From positions 16,017 to 80,016 of the forward strand of contig JACQYS010000005.1 in NCBI GenBank assembly GCA_016208105.1: 64,000 nt of DNA, in the 5' to 3' direction. The notes below the pieces were generated by a model that did not search any database, had not been told where the DNA came from, and was given only the letters and a program-made list of their open reading frames with translations. This stretch comes from Desulfovibrio sp. (GTDB lineage: Bacteria > Desulfobacterota > Desulfovibrionia > Desulfovibrionales > Desulfovibrionaceae). Below, piece after piece: positions 27,723-36,698 of this stretch; the stretch's first letter is position 1, and the number at the start of each line of letters is the position of its first letter. The translations under genes and the position numbers were made by a program.

Positions 27723-27932
27723 AATTTCTCGAATGCCTCCGTCGGACGTGACCGACACCTTATCATTAAACAACCATGGATTTTTTTCAAGTGTCTGATA
27801 TCAACGTTGCTATGGGGCGCTTGGCGCCAAATGGTGGTTGCCAGTTAGCTGGAATACTGTTAGAAAATAAATCTTAAAGGGTCCCGTTATTTTTTGGCTG
27901 CCTGTAACAACCCAGTCCGGGAGGAACCCAGG

Positions 27933-28409
27933 ATGGACGAGGCTCAAAAAAAGCAAGACGCTGAACTCATGCAGCTGGTGACTTTCAGCATCGGCGAGGA
28001 AGAATTCGGTGTCGATATTCTCAAGGTGCAGGAGATCATCCGCATGATGGAGATCACCAAGGTGCCGCGCGCTCCCGAGTTTGTCGAGGGGGTCATCAAT
28101 CTGCGCGGCAAGGTAATCCCCATCATCGATCTGCGTCGGCGCTTCGGCCTTTCAGCGCGCGGACACGATAAGCACACGCGAATCATCGTGATTGAGATCA
28201 ATAATATGATTGTCGGCTTTGTTGTGGATTCGGTCTCAGAAGTGCTGAGAATTCCGTCGAGCACGGTGGAGCCGCCTCCGCCGGTCGTTTCCGGAATGGA
28301 GTCCGAATACATCAGCGGCGTGGGCAAACTGGAGGACAGGCTGCTTATACTCTTAGACCTGGATAGGCTCCTTTCCCGAGAAGAAACGGTATCTCTCACC
28401 AACGTATAG
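27933..28409 (+). CDS. cheW: Chemotaxis adaptor protein CheW
   Basis: A 158-residue CheW-like domain protein coupling chemoreceptors to CheA. Family landmarks: LVTFSIGEEEFGVDILKVQE, VPRAPEFVEGVINLRGKVIPIIDLR and the C-terminal ILLDLDRLL. GGGAGGA lies eight bases before the ATG at 27933; an in-frame ATG 13 codons earlier lacks support. It stands alone and is closed by its own terminator, as single cheW genes often are in species with several chemotaxis arrays. Confidence 0.95.
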   Translation: MDEAQKKQDAELMQLVTFSIGEEEFGVDILKVQEIIRMMEITKVPRAPEFVEGVINLRGKVIPIIDLRRRFGLSARGHDKHTRIIVIEINNMIVGFVVDSVSEVLRIPSSTVEPPPPVVSGMESEYISGVGKLEDRLLILLDLDRLLSREETVSLTNV

Positions 28410-28434
28410 AAAACCAGTACAGCACGAAACCTAC

Positions 28435-28466
28435 GCCGCCGGGTCCCAATGGCCCGGCGGCTTTTC
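28435..28466 (+). terminator. Terminator after cheW
   Basis: GCCGCCGGG ... CCCGGCGGC, a 9-bp stem with a 9-nt loop, then TTTTCG. It ends 12 nt before the mfd ATG, so mfd depends on read-through or on a promoter within or upstream of this hairpin. Confidence 0.8.
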
Positions 28467-28478
28467 GCCGTTAGGCCC

Positions 28479-31400
28479 ATGGCTACCCCTACACCCCCAT
28501 TCCATGATCTTCTTGCTGGCAAGGCCCAGTCCGTAAGCCTCTATAAGAGCGGCCCGGGTAGTCTGGTCACCTTATGCCGCGACCTTGTGGCCAAGGGCCG
28601 GACCGTGGTGCTCATCGCGCCTGGTGCCGCCGATCTTTCGCAGATAACGGCGCTTCTGCACCTCTTTTTCCCCGCTCCGGACGATCCGGCCGCGCAAAAA
28701 AGCTGGGCCGCCCTGCCGTCCTACCCCCCCGGTCTGCCGAGCCAGGCGACCTGGGCCAAGCGTTGGGCTTTCCTGCAGGCGTGCGCCAACACGCAAAAGC
28801 CCAAGGTCCTGTGTCTCTCCGTGGACAATCTGCTCCCCAAATGGCCCCCCATGGAGGCCTTGGAACACAATTTTCTTGAGATCAAGGTCGGCGAGGACCT
28901 CCTTCCGGAAATGATCCTGGAGCAGGCATCCGCCTGGGGATACCGGCGGGTGGGCATGGTGGTTCAGCCTGGCGACCTGGCCCTGCGCGGAGATCTGCTC
29001 GACCTCTTCCCTCCGGGATACGACCACCCTGTTCGCCTTGAATTCTACGGGGACACCCTGGAGAACATCCGGCTCTTCGACGTGAACTCCCAGCGCTCCC
29101 TGGCGGAGGTGCGCGAGGTCTCCATCCTGCCTGTGGCACCGGCCATCCTGACGGAACCCTATCTTACCCGTTCCAGGGCGCTTTGGGCCAAGCTTGCGCT
29201 GACAGGCGAAATCAACCGCGCCACCCAGGCCTATCTGGAGGACATGCTCATAAAGGGGGACGGAACCATCTGGCCGGGCCTCTACTACGATTCTCCGGTG
29301 TCCCTGGAGGAATGGCTGCCCAGGGACGCGGTTTTTGTTCTGGCCCAGTCTTCAAGCCTTCGCCCGCGGCTTGAAGAGCAGGAGTTCGGCTGGGTGAAAG
29401 AGCTCGAAAAGCTTTCCGCAACACAGGCCACGGTCTGGCCCCGGCATCAGGTCATCTGGCCGGAAGCCATGGCCAGGCGCGCATGGCAGGGCAAGCCCCA
29501 GCTCGTGTTCGAGGATCTTGTCATCGGCCAGGAGAAGCACGGGGTCGATCTGGTGGAGCGCAAGATCGAGAATTTTCAGGATCTGTTCTGGCGCCCAGAC
29601 GAGATCCGCCGCCCGTGGAGCACCTTGGTGGCGGCCATGAGGCAGTGGGAAGAAGAACATCGCCAGGTCCTCTTGTCTTTCCATTCCCAGCAGTCCAGAC
29701 GCAAGTTCTTGAAGCTTGCCGAGCACGAGGGGCTGGCGCTCCTCCAGGAACCGGCCACCGGCAAGCCTGGCCTGCATGCCCTAGTTTCACCGCTCAGGCG
29801 CGGCATGGAGCTCGCCTGGAACAACTGCCTGATCCTGCCCGAGGACGTGCTTCAGCCAGGCACTGAAAAGAGCGTCAGGCCGCGCCCGGAGAAGGGCTTC
29901 AAGGGGCTTGCCGCTTTTGACGACGTGAATCCGGGAGATCTGCTGGTCCACCGCGATTACGGTCTGGCCCGTTTCGAGGGGCTTTCACGGCTTTCGGTGG
30001 ACCAGGCGGCCAACGACTACCTGCTGCTTCTCTTTGACGGCGGCGACAAGCTCTATCTCCCCGTGGACCGCTTGAGCCTGGTGCAACGGTACAAAGGCCC
30101 TGAAGGATCCGAACCTTCGCTCGACCGTCTCGGCGGCTCCCGCTGGAAAACCAGCCGGGAGAAGGCCAAGAAGGCCATAGAACGAATCGCCCAGGATCTG
30201 GTGGAGATGTACGCCTACAGGCGGGTGGCCAAGGGATATGCTTACGGCCCGGTCAATGAGCTCTACTGGGAGTTCGAGGCCACCTTCGGTTTCGAGGAAA
30301 CCCCGGACCAGGACCGCGCCATCTCCGAAGTGCTCGAAGACATGGAACGTCCGGAGCCCATGGACCGCCTTGTCTGCGGCGACGTAGGCTTCGGCAAGAC
30401 CGAGGTGGCCATGCGGGCCGCCTTCCGGGCGGTGCTGGACGGCAAGCAGGTGGCCCTCCTGTGCCCGACGACGGTCCTGGCCGAACAGCACTACCAGAAT
30501 TTCCTGAAGCGGCTGGAGGGCTTTCCCGTTCATGTGGGCATGCTTTCGCGCTTCGTCAGCGCCAAGCGGGCCAAGATGGTCACGGAATCCGCTGCCAAGG
30601 GAGAGCTGGACATCCTCATAGGGACCCACCGCCTGCTATCCAAGGACGTGAGCTTTCCAAGGCTCGGGCTCATCATCCTGGACGAAGAGCAGCGCTTCGG
30701 CGTGAAGCACAAGGAAAAGCTCAAGACTCTCAAGAAAAACGTGGACGCGCTGACTCTTACGGCCACTCCCATACCGCGCACCCTGCAGCTGTCGCTCTCG
30801 GGAATCAGGGGCCTGTCCGTCATGGAAACTCCCCCTGTTGACCGCAAGGCGGTGGACACGGCCCTTATCGACAGAGACGAGCGCATGCTGGCCAACATCG
30901 TGGCCCGGGAGCTCGAGCGGCAAGGCCAGGTGTTCTGGGTGCACAACAGGGTGCAGAACCTAGCCGCGGTGGCCGACTTCGTCAGAAAGCTGGCCCCGGG
31001 CGCCCGCATCGGCATGGCGCACGGCCAGATGGGGGAGAAGGACCTGGAAGAGTCCATGCACAAGTTCTGGCACGGCGAGATAGACGTGCTGGTGTGCACG
31101 GCCATCATCGAGTCCGGCCTGGATTTCCCCAGGGCGAACACGCTCATAGTGGACAATGCCCAGATGTTCGGCCTGGGCCAGCTCTACCAGCTGCGCGGCC
31201 GGGTGGGGCGGTCGGAGCGCCAGGCCTACGCGTACTTCGTGGTGCCCTCCATCGACCACGTGCCCGAACTGGCCCGCAAGCGCCTCCGGGTCATCCTGGA
31301 CATGGACTATCTCGGGGCGGGCTTCCAGATCGCCATGGAAGACCTGCGCCTGCGCGGTGCGGGCAACATCCTGGGCGAAGCCCAGTCCGGGCACATCGCC

Positions 31401-31922
31401 AAAATCGGGCTGGACTTGTTCCTGGAAATGCTCGACGAGGAAGTCCGGCGGGTCAAGGGCGAGCCGCCCAGGGAAGAGGTGGAGACCGAGCTCAACCTGA
31501 GCGTTCCCGCACGCATTCCCGAGCAGTACGTGCCGGATTCCAAGGAACGCCTGCGCTTGTACAAGAATCTCACGGCCGCCCAGACGGAGACCGGGCTTAT
31601 AGAGGCCATGGCGGACATCAAGGACCGTTTCGGTCATGCGCCTGAGGAAGTCGAGAACTTCGCGGCGGTGCTCGGGCTCAAGCGTGTTTTGACCAAACTC
31701 GGGGTTCGCCGCGCCGATGTGCATCAATCCAAGATCGTGCTCACCTGGGATGAAACGGCCCAGTCCCTTACCCCGGAGGCCCTTATCACCTGGATTACTC
31801 CACGCCAGAAAGTCGCCAAGCTTCTCCCCCCTGCCAAACTGGAACTCAAGCTGGCGGTGGACGCCCCCCTTCGCCAGACTCTTGGCGAAGCAGCGGCTGA
31901 GCTGGCAAAACTGATTGCATGA
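28479..31922 (+). CDS. mfd: Transcription-repair coupling factor Mfd
   Basis: A 1147-residue DNA translocase that removes stalled RNA polymerase and recruits UvrA. The order is normal: UvrB-like N-terminal module, CarD-like polymerase-interaction domain (PGDLLVHRDYGLARFEGL, about residue 485), RecG-type helicase motor (Walker A GDVGFGKTE near 634; motif II ILDEEQRFG near 734; TATPIPRTLQLS; QLRGRVGRS) and a C-terminal TRCF domain. The ATG at 28479 lies after the cheW terminator; an upstream ATG at 28449 lies inside that hairpin. It overlaps the next gene by 4 bp. Confidence 0.96.
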   Translation: MATPTPPFHDLLAGKAQSVSLYKSGPGSLVTLCRDLVAKGRTVVLIAPGAADLSQITALLHLFFPAPDDPAAQKSWAALPSYPPGLPSQATWAKRWAFLQACANTQKPKVLCLSVDNLLPKWPPMEALEHNFLEIKVGEDLLPEMILEQASAWGYRRVGMVVQPGDLALRGDLLDLFPPGYDHPVRLEFYGDTLENIRLFDVNSQRSLAEVREVSILPVAPAILTEPYLTRSRALWAKLALTGEINRATQAYLEDMLIKGDGTIWPGLYYDSPVSLEEWLPRDAVFVLAQSSSLRPRLEEQEFGWVKELEKLSATQATVWPRHQVIWPEAMARRAWQGKPQLVFEDLVIGQEKHGVDLVERKIENFQDLFWRPDEIRRPWSTLVAAMRQWEEEHRQVLLSFHSQQSRRKFLKLAEHEGLALLQEPATGKPGLHALVSPLRRGMELAWNNCLILPEDVLQPGTEKSVRPRPEKGFKGLAAFDDVNPGDLLVHRDYGLARFEGLSRLSVDQAANDYLLLLFDGGDKLYLPVDRLSLVQRYKGPEGSEPSLDRLGGSRWKTSREKAKKAIERIAQDLVEMYAYRRVAKGYAYGPVNELYWEFEATFGFEETPDQDRAISEVLEDMERPEPMDRLVCGDVGFGKTEVAMRAAFRAVLDGKQVALLCPTTVLAEQHYQNFLKRLEGFPVHVGMLSRFVSAKRAKMVTESAAKGELDILIGTHRLLSKDVSFPRLGLIILDEEQRFGVKHKEKLKTLKKNVDALTLTATPIPRTLQLSLSGIRGLSVMETPPVDRKAVDTALIDRDERMLANIVARELERQGQVFWVHNRVQNLAAVADFVRKLAPGARIGMAHGQMGEKDLEESMHKFWHGEIDVLVCTAIIESGLDFPRANTLIVDNAQMFGLGQLYQLRGRVGRSERQAYAYFVVPSIDHVPELARKRLRVILDMDYLGAGFQIAMEDLRLRGAGNILGEAQSGHIAKIGLDLFLEMLDEEVRRVKGEPPREEVETELNLSVPARIPEQYVPDSKERLRLYKNLTAAQTETGLIEAMADIKDRFGHAPEEVENFAAVLGLKRVLTKLGVRRADVHQSKIVLTWDETAQSLTPEALITWITPRQKVAKLLPPAKLELKLAVDAPLRQTLGEAAAELAKLIA

Positions 31923-32842
31923 AACATCTTCTTCCCATTCTTCTCCTGCTCTTTTTGCCCGCGTGCCAGCCGGAACAGCTGGAGCAAGGCCTGGCGGGCA
32001 AGGTCAACGGCCGTCCCATACCGCTCAAGACCCTGGAGTTCGCTCAGGGTCTCAAACTTTCCGCGCCCACGTCCACAGCCCACGACGAGGTTCTGGCCAA
32101 ACTTCGGGCGGACTACGGGGAAACCATGGCCGATCTGATCGTCGAGGAGCTTGTGGCCCAGGAGCTGGCCAAGCGTAACGCCGAGGTCACCGAGGCCGAG
32201 CTCAAGTATGCCGAAACCTCCGCCCGGGATGGGTATCAGGGAAAGGCCTTCGAGGAGATGCTTTCAGAGGAAGGCATAGACCTTGGTGTCTGGCGGGAGC
32301 GCCTGCGAGCCAAGATCGCAATGACCAAGTTCGCCTCACTGGTGCTCCGGCCACGGGTGAGCATAGCCTCGTGGGAGGTGCAGCAATACTACCGGAGCCA
32401 TGCCGCGGAATTTACCCAGCCAGCCAAGGTGAAATACCTGAAAGTGGAATCGAAGAACGCAGATGCTCTGCGAAAGGCGCTGGACGCCGCGAAAAAAGCC
32501 CGGGCCCCGGCTGATCTGCTCACAGTTTTCGACGACGTGTCCATGCAGACCCTGGCCCAGCCTGAGGAAAGCCTGCAGGGAAAACTTCGCGACACGCTAA
32601 AAGCCCTGCAACCCGGGCAGGTCAGCCCTGTGGTTCAGAGAGAGTCCGGCTTTCAGGCTTTTATCCTTCTGGAGCGCTCCGAAGCCAAAGTTGAAGGGAT
32701 GGTGCAGGTCTATCCCATTGTGGAGAAACGTCTTGCCGAGACCAAGATCGCCCAGGAATTCACCCTGTGGCTGATCCAGACCCTCAATACGTCGATTATT
32801 GAAATCAGCCCCGGCCTGTTGCTCGAAAAAGGCAAGCACTAG
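31919..32842 (+). CDS. PpiC/SurA-like lipoprotein (degenerate peptidyl-prolyl isomerase)
   Basis: A 307-residue lipoprotein with signal peptide MKHLLPILLLLFLPAC, lipobox LPAC, and Cys16 as lipidation site. The rest has SurA_N-like helices (VNGRPIPLKTLEFAQ; DLIVEELVAQELAKRNAEVTE) and a C-terminal part in the place of a parvulin domain (QYYRSHAAEFTQPAKVKYLKV; LQPGQVSPVVQRESGFQAFIL). The central parvulin residues look weakly conserved, so it may be a chaperone rather than an isomerase. It starts within the mfd stop (ATGA) and precedes surA, suggesting joint work on outer-membrane proteins. Confidence 0.82.
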   Translation: MKHLLPILLLLFLPACQPEQLEQGLAGKVNGRPIPLKTLEFAQGLKLSAPTSTAHDEVLAKLRADYGETMADLIVEELVAQELAKRNAEVTEAELKYAETSARDGYQGKAFEEMLSEEGIDLGVWRERLRAKIAMTKFASLVLRPRVSIASWEVQQYYRSHAAEFTQPAKVKYLKVESKNADALRKALDAAKKARAPADLLTVFDDVSMQTLAQPEESLQGKLRDTLKALQPGQVSPVVQRESGFQAFILLERSEAKVEGMVQVYPIVEKRLAETKIAQEFTLWLIQTLNTSIIEISPGLLLEKGKH

Positions 32843-32941
32843 TCCTTAGCGTTTCATTGCAACGTTTTGAAAAACCGAATACAAGGGGCTCGCCGCAAGG
32901 CCGGGCGACAAGCCCTCAACCCGCCTGCGTGGAGGATGCCA

Positions 32942-33901
32942 TTGTCCGCCGTTTTCCGATCAATCATTGTTGCCGCAGTATTGCTTTCAGTGGTCCCCAC
33001 ATCGTTTGCCGCCCAACAGGTGGTGGATAAAATCGTAGCCCAGGTCAACGGCGAGATGATCACGCTGTTTGAATTGAACGAACGCGTTCGCGGCTATGTC
33101 ACCCAGGTTGAGAAGAAGGCCTACAATCCTTCGGATCCGGCCTTCAAGGAAATGCAGGACCGCATCTTGCGGACCATGATCGAAGACATCCTGCTCAAGC
33201 AGGAGGCTGCCAGACTCAAGGTCAACGTCTCCGATACGGAAGTGGAATCGCGTATCCGCGAAATCCGCGAAAAAGGCGGTATGAACGAAGAGCGTTTCGT
33301 GCAGCAGCTGAGGCTTGAGGGGCTTACCCGCAAGCAGTTTGCCGAAAGCATCAAGAAGGACATCTTAAAGAAGCAGCTCCTGGGCTTTATGGTCCAGCGC
33401 AAGGTCGTGGTGAGCGAAGAGGACATCAAGAGCTACTACGACAGCCACAAAGGCAACATCCGGGTTGAATCCGGGCAGCACATCGGCCTCATCATGGTGG
33501 GCAAGATGGACGAGGCCAAGGCTCTCAGGCAGCGCATCACCAGTGGCCAGATAGGTTTCGCGGAAGCGGCCAGGAAGTTCTCCATAGGGCCCGGCGCCGA
33601 GCAGGGAGGGGATTTGGGCAAGGTTGAGCTCAAGGACCTCGCTCCGGAACTCCGCCAGGCTCTGCAAGGCGTGTCGCCCGGCGGCGTGAGCGAGCCCGTG
33701 CTGCTCGACGGTAAGCCGGTCCTTTTGACCATCGGCGCCGATTCGCCCGCTCAGAAGGCTCAGGCCCCGGGCGGAGCACCGCCTTACGAAAGCGTCAGAG
33801 ACGCGATATACGAGCGGCTCTACCGGGAAAAGCTCGAGAAACAATTCACCGACTACATGGATAAGCTTCGAACCAAGTCGGTCATCAAGGTCAACCTCTG
33901 A
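32942..33901 (+). CDS. surA: Periplasmic chaperone / peptidyl-prolyl isomerase SurA
   Basis: About 319 residues: a cleavable signal peptide ending SFAAQ, a SurA N-terminal domain (VVDKIVAQVNGEMITLFELNER) and one parvulin domain (HIGLIMVG; FAEAARKFSIGPGAEQGGDLG; GVSEPVLLDG), shorter than the two-parvulin E. coli protein. It escorts outer-membrane proteins through the periplasm. GGAGG abuts the ATG at 32936 with no spacer but lies six bases from the TTG at 32942, so TTG is preferred; the ATG choice adds two residues. The 90-bp leader contains a hairpin (AGGGGCT...AGCCCT). Confidence 0.9.
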   Translation: MSAVFRSIIVAAVLLSVVPTSFAAQQVVDKIVAQVNGEMITLFELNERVRGYVTQVEKKAYNPSDPAFKEMQDRILRTMIEDILLKQEAARLKVNVSDTEVESRIREIREKGGMNEERFVQQLRLEGLTRKQFAESIKKDILKKQLLGFMVQRKVVVSEEDIKSYYDSHKGNIRVESGQHIGLIMVGKMDEAKALRQRITSGQIGFAEAARKFSIGPGAEQGGDLGKVELKDLAPELRQALQGVSPGGVSEPVLLDGKPVLLTIGADSPAQKAQAPGGAPPYESVRDAIYERLYREKLEKQFTDYMDKLRTKSVIKVNL

Positions 33902-33927
33902 TTCGTCTTTTATTCGGAAGGTAAAAA

Positions 33928-34935
33928 ATGACCCTCGAGGAAATGGGCGCGCTCTTACGTCATGAGCGGGAACGCCAAGGCATAAGCCTGGAGAAGGCCG
34001 CCATAGAGATAAAGATCAGCAAGAAATACCTGATCGCTCTTGAGGAAGGCTATACCAAGGATTTGCCGCACCCCGTGTATGCCAAGGGGTTTGTGAAGAA
34101 TTACGCCCGTCTTCTCGGCCTTGATCCTGAGGAAATCGGCGCGGTATTGTCCACCTACTACGCCGTTGACGACGATCACCTGCGCGAATCGCCCCGGTAC
34201 GAGGTGCGAGACTCCCTTTCTTCCACCAAGGAACGCAAGGTGTCCTTCGCGTCCTCCCAGACCCCCTCGACCTTCAGGCCCTCTCTGTGGCTCGGGCTCC
34301 CCCTGGTGCTGGGATTCGCCGCCCTGGCCTGGTATTTCTTCTCGGGCCCTGGTTTCAGCTTCAACATGGACACCGTTTTCGATCTATTCAAATCCAAGAT
34401 AGAGACCCAGGCCCCGGGGGTTCCGCAGCCCGCCAAGCCTGCGCAGCAGGGCCAGCCAGTGAAGCCCGAAGCCAAATCCGCTCCCGTGCCCCAGACACAG
34501 CCTTCAAAGCCCGAAGCCAAGGTTGAAGCCAAGTCCGATCCCGCCCCAGAGGCAGCACAGGAAGCGGCGGCTCCCATGGTCCCCCGCGACTTGTTGGCCA
34601 CCGGATCGAGCGGCACCAAGCCTGCCCCGGCGCCCCAGCCCGCCTCGGAACAGGACATCACGCCGGAAAAGCTGGCCGCGGAGGCCCAGTTCGCTGCCAA
34701 TGGCCGCCAGATGGTGGAGATAAACGCCAACCAGCCTGCTTCGCTTGAAGTGACCACCGAGGACGGACAGAAACGGTCCCTCACCCTGGTCAGGGGGCAG
34801 CGCCTGTCGCTTCGTTTCAACGACAAGGTGGTTGTCCGTTTCCAGCAGGCTCCGTCCGTGGCGATAAAGCTGAACGGCAAGGACTTTCCGCTCGAGGGCG
34901 GCAAGGCGGACGGCAAAAGCATTCAGTTCCCGTAA
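33928..34935 (+). CDS. RodZ-like protein: cytoplasmic HTH, one TM, periplasmic DUF4115 domain
   Basis: A 335-residue bitopic protein. The N-terminal helix-turn-helix (about 1-75: LRHERERQGISLEKAA; ISKKYLIALEEG; YAKGFVKNYARLLGLDP) is the HTH_25 type of RodZ, which binds MreB. A single TM lies at about 118-138, then a Pro/Ala/Lys-rich linker (about 165-250) and a beta-rich C-terminal domain (about 268-335: VEINANQPASLEVTTEDG; VAIKLNGK). It probably helps control rod shape. GGAAGG precedes the ATG at a good distance, 26 bp after surA. Confidence 0.85.
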   Translation: MTLEEMGALLRHERERQGISLEKAAIEIKISKKYLIALEEGYTKDLPHPVYAKGFVKNYARLLGLDPEEIGAVLSTYYAVDDDHLRESPRYEVRDSLSSTKERKVSFASSQTPSTFRPSLWLGLPLVLGFAALAWYFFSGPGFSFNMDTVFDLFKSKIETQAPGVPQPAKPAQQGQPVKPEAKSAPVPQTQPSKPEAKVEAKSDPAPEAAQEAAAPMVPRDLLATGSSGTKPAPAPQPASEQDITPEKLAAEAQFAANGRQMVEINANQPASLEVTTEDGQKRSLTLVRGQRLSLRFNDKVVVRFQQAPSVAIKLNGKDFPLEGGKADGKSIQFP

Positions 34936-35041
34936 GGTGAATGGTTCGGGCAACCGCCCGTTTTCCAGCAAGAACGAACTCGTTGGTCAGATGGCCTTTC
35001 GTACCGCTTGATTGACCGTCTGAAAAACACCCGAAGCTGCC

Positions 35042-35791
35042 ATGGAGTCCACCGAAAAAGCCCTGGTGCTCAAGGTCGGACGCTTTCGCGAAGTGGACGC
35101 CTGGGTACGCCTGTTCTCTCCCCGCAAAGGCATCTTCAATGCATTCGCCTTCGGCGGCTCGGTGAGCCGCCGCCGTTTTCTCGGCTGCCTTGATCCGTTC
35201 AATCTGGTCATGTTTAAGATTAAAACCCAAGGGGGCAGCGGCTATACCTATCTGCTCGAGGGGTCGCTCGTAAGCTCGCATCCCCGGCTGCGCCAGGACG
35301 CCGATCGCCTGGGCATGGCCGTCAACTGCCTCAAGTTCCTGGAAGCCTCGCACCAGGGGCCGTACGGTTCGGAATCCGCTTACGATTTGCTGCTGGAAAC
35401 CCTGGCGGCCATGGAAGCATGCGAGAGCCCGTCCAAAATGCTGCCCCTCTACTTCCGGGCCCGCATGGCCTTTGACCAGGGGTTCAGGCCCGAGCTTTCA
35501 ACCTGCGCCCGGTGCGGGGCGGACCTCAAGTCCACGGCCTCTACCCAGTTGCTGGTGGAGCAGGGCAAGCTTCACTGCGGCAACTGCCGCCAGTGGATCA
35601 AGGGTGCCAGCGTTCACCTTGGCGGCGAAGCCCTGGACGTGCTTCGGATCGTGTGCGCGGGCTCGCCAAGCCAGTGGGCGAACATGCCGGTGAGCGCTCA
35701 GGCCCGCATGGAAAGCGGCCGCGCCCTGGACCTTTTCGTGGAATACCACCTGGGCTTGACCTGGGCCCACGGCTCGTTTAGGCGCATCTGA
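35042..35791 (+). CDS. recO: DNA repair protein RecO
   Basis: A 249-residue protein with an N-terminal OB fold ([22 protein letters not shown], as in RecO family starts), a helical middle, and a zinc-binding cluster CARCGADLK ... CGNCRQW at about 157-185. RecO anneals SSB-coated single strands and loads RecA with RecR. It lies between the RodZ-like gene and glyQ, all in the same direction. The ribosome site is weak. Confidence 0.93.
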   Translation: MESTEKALVLKVGRFREVDAWVRLFSPRKGIFNAFAFGGSVSRRRFLGCLDPFNLVMFKIKTQGGSGYTYLLEGSLVSSHPRLRQDADRLGMAVNCLKFLEASHQGPYGSESAYDLLLETLAAMEACESPSKMLPLYFRARMAFDQGFRPELSTCARCGADLKSTASTQLLVEQGKLHCGNCRQWIKGASVHLGGEALDVLRIVCAGSPSQWANMPVSAQARMESGRALDLFVEYHLGLTWAHGSFRRI

Positions 35792-35816
35792 CGCCTTTTA
35801 CTCCAGAGGAGTTTTC

Positions 35817-36686
35817 ATGCACTTTCAAGATGTCATCCTCACCTTGCAGAGCTATTGGGCCAAGCAGGGATGCCTGATCGTACAACCATACGACCTGGAA
35901 GTCGGCGCGGGAACGTTCAACCCGTCCACCTTCTTCCGGGTGATAGGGCCAGAGCCCTGGCGCGTGGCCTATGTGGAACCCTCGCGCCGTCCCACCGACG
36001 GACGCTACGGCGAGAACCCCAACCGCCTGCAGCACTATTATCAGTTTCAGGTGATCTTAAAGCCGTCCCCGGACAACGTTCAGGCCCTTTATCTGGAAAG
36101 TCTGCGCGCCCTGGGTGTTCCTCCGGAAGCCCACGACATCCGCTTCGTGGAAGACGACTGGGAATCCCCCACCCTCGGGGCCTCCGGGCTTGGCTGGGAA
36201 GTGTGGCTCAACGGCATGGAGGTCACGCAGTTCACGTACTTCCAGCAGATCGGGGGCATCGAGCTCTCCCCGGTCTCGGTAGAGATCACCTACGGCCTTG
36301 AACGCATTTCCATGTACCTCCAGGAAAAGGAATCCGTGTACGACCTTTCCTGGAACGACCGGGTGACCTACGGTCAGGTGCACCACCAGGGCGAAGTGGA
36401 GCATTCCAAGTACAACTTCGAACTCTCCGACCCGGACATGCTCCTTACCTTCTTCAATGCCTGCGAGGCCGAATGCAAGCGGCTGTGCGAGGAGGGGCTT
36501 CCCTGGCCCGCCTACGACTATTGCCTGCGCTGCTCGCACACATTCAACATGCTCCAGGCCCGGGGGGCCATATCCATCACCGAGCGCACGGGCTACATCG
36601 CCCGCGTGCGCGCCCTGGCCTCGTCCCTGGCAAGGCTTTACGCTGCCCAGCGCCGGGACATGGAATATCCCCTCCTGCAAAGCTAA
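35817..36686 (+). CDS. glyQ: Glycyl-tRNA synthetase alpha subunit
   Basis: A 289-residue class II subunit of the bacterial alpha2beta2 enzyme, carrying the active site. Family stretches: [50 protein letters not shown] and [19 protein letters not shown] precedes the ATG. It is followed by glyS after 12 bp, giving the usual glyQS pair. Confidence 0.97.
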   Translation: MHFQDVILTLQSYWAKQGCLIVQPYDLEVGAGTFNPSTFFRVIGPEPWRVAYVEPSRRPTDGRYGENPNRLQHYYQFQVILKPSPDNVQALYLESLRALGVPPEAHDIRFVEDDWESPTLGASGLGWEVWLNGMEVTQFTYFQQIGGIELSPVSVEITYGLERISMYLQEKESVYDLSWNDRVTYGQVHHQGEVEHSKYNFELSDPDMLLTFFNACEAECKRLCEEGLPWPAYDYCLRCSHTFNMLQARGAISITERTGYIARVRALASSLARLYAAQRRDMEYPLLQS

Positions 36687-36698
36687 AGGACGTCATTC

